34,206 nucleotides of DNA, taken from Terriglobia bacterium. GTDB lineage: Bacteria > Acidobacteriota > Terriglobia > JAIQFV01. Location: contig JAIQFY010000056.1 of NCBI GenBank assembly GCA_020072965.1, positions 1 through 34,206 on the forward strand, in the 5' to 3' direction. Under the pieces are notes generated by a model, which was not told the DNA's origin, made no database searches, and saw only the letters and a program-made list of their open reading frames with translations. Both the position numbers and the translations under genes were made by a program. Of the stretch, positions 33,755 through 34,206 are shown one piece after another; within the stretch, counting starts at the first letter, position 1, and each line of letters starts with the position of its first letter.

Positions 33755-33949
33755 AAAGAACTCGAGACAGTCTCAAATTTCACAGGGAACGACTGGGGAT
33801 CACCGCTGTGGCGCAGAGAGGAAGAGCCCAAGGTCCAAAGTTTTGGTAGCCTCCCCGCGGTTTTTGCGGGGGGGGCTTTTCGGGGAGGTGTGCAAAAAGG
33901 TTGGTGATCTGAGATTGGAAATTGGAGATTTGAGATCGGCACCCGACTA
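33755..33949. repeat. Long composite repeat, copy A
   Basis: It begins AAAGAACTCGAGACAGTCTC, then TCAAATTTCACAGG, GGGGATCACCGCT, GTCCAAAG, the GC hairpin at 33849-33876 (with CTTTT after the right arm), and ends GAGATCGGCACCCGACT. Copy B follows about 35 bases later. The hairpin could also terminate the lipoprotein gene, whose stop lies 120 bases upstream. Confidence 0.85.
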
Positions 33950-33984
33950 CAAGCCCCCGCAGAGCAGAAAATCCGCCGCAACGG

Positions 33985-34206
33985 AAAGAACTCGAGACAG
34001 TCTCAAATTTCACAGGATCGTGCGTGAGTTTCTGGGAACGACTGGGGATCACCGCTATGGCGCAGGGGGCGCAGAGAGGAAGAGCCCAAGGTCCAAAGTT
34101 TTGGTAGCCTCCCCGCGGTTTTTGCGGGGGGGGCTTTTCGGGGAGGTGTGCAAAAAGGTTGGTGATCTGAGATTGGAAATTGGAGATTTGAGATCGGCAC
34201 CCGACT
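33985..34206. repeat. Long composite repeat, copy B (runs to the window edge)
   Basis: Same order of parts as copy A and almost identical. It has 19 extra bases (ATCGTGCGTGAGTTTCTGG) after TTCACAGG and about 9 extra bases in the GCGCAGAG stretch. Its GC hairpin lies at 34107-34134. The window ends exactly where copy A's similarity would continue, so a third copy may follow outside. Confidence 0.85.

Overview
This window looks like an accessory (defence-type) island in the chromosome of a Gram-negative, free-living bacterium. Lipoprotein signals and an OmpA-type peptidoglycan-binding domain support a diderm envelope. Intergenic DNA is full of REP-like palindromes, hairpins and short 'GTCCAAA'-type direct repeats of the sort seen in large environmental genomes. 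Acidobacteriota or a related phylum is my guess from the repeat style only. I saw no rRNA, tRNA or CRISPR array and no intact transposase.

Left part (1-12.7 kb). An HNH endonuclease with an SRA/PUA-like front end (316-1236) is followed by about 870 bp without a gene. Then comes a tightly packed six-gene operon (2107-11296). It encodes a small multi-pass membrane protein, a tubulin/FtsZ-superfamily GTPase, a 1018-residue actin/Hsp70-fold ATPase with a long N-terminal extension, a von Willebrand A lipoprotein with a complete MIDAS, a MotA/TolQ/ExbB-type channel subunit with a roughly 400-residue coiled-coil tail (ZorA-like), and a MotB/OmpA-type partner with the membrane Asp (ZorB-like). A secreted ComEC-type metallo-beta-lactamase follows. 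A bacterial tubulin, an actin-fold ATPase and an ion-driven envelope motor in one operon is the main discovery candidate. It resembles Zorya at the motor end and, as I recall it, the FtsZ-like/VWA/OmpA membrane-remodelling system predicted by Makarova and Koonin in 2010.

Middle part (12.8-24.4 kb). Here lie a PD-(D/E)XK-like nuclease fused to a Schlafen-3/DUF2075-type helicase, a minus-strand HIT hydrolase-HNH nuclease pair joined by an ATGA overlap, and a three-gene overlapping cassette (DUF6361 protein, phospholipase D-like nuclease, 1081-residue SNF2-type helicase). The cassette looks like a self-contained nucleic-acid-targeting defence module. A voltage-gated-type potassium channel follows.

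Right part (24.5-34.2 kb). Gene density falls. There are a hypothetical membrane-anchored protein, a secreted PD40 beta-propeller, a small PD-(D/E)XK-like protein with two broken partial copies further on, a GC-rich 565-residue beta-propeller protein, a RelE-type toxin-antitoxin pair, a membrane-anchored TPR-like protein with a fresh 36-bp internal duplication, and a lipoprotein. Between them are repeat fields: REP clusters, two copies of an inverted-repeat mini-element sitting next to gene fragments, a GC-hairpin element in at least four copies, and a near-direct duplication at the right edge that continues past the window.
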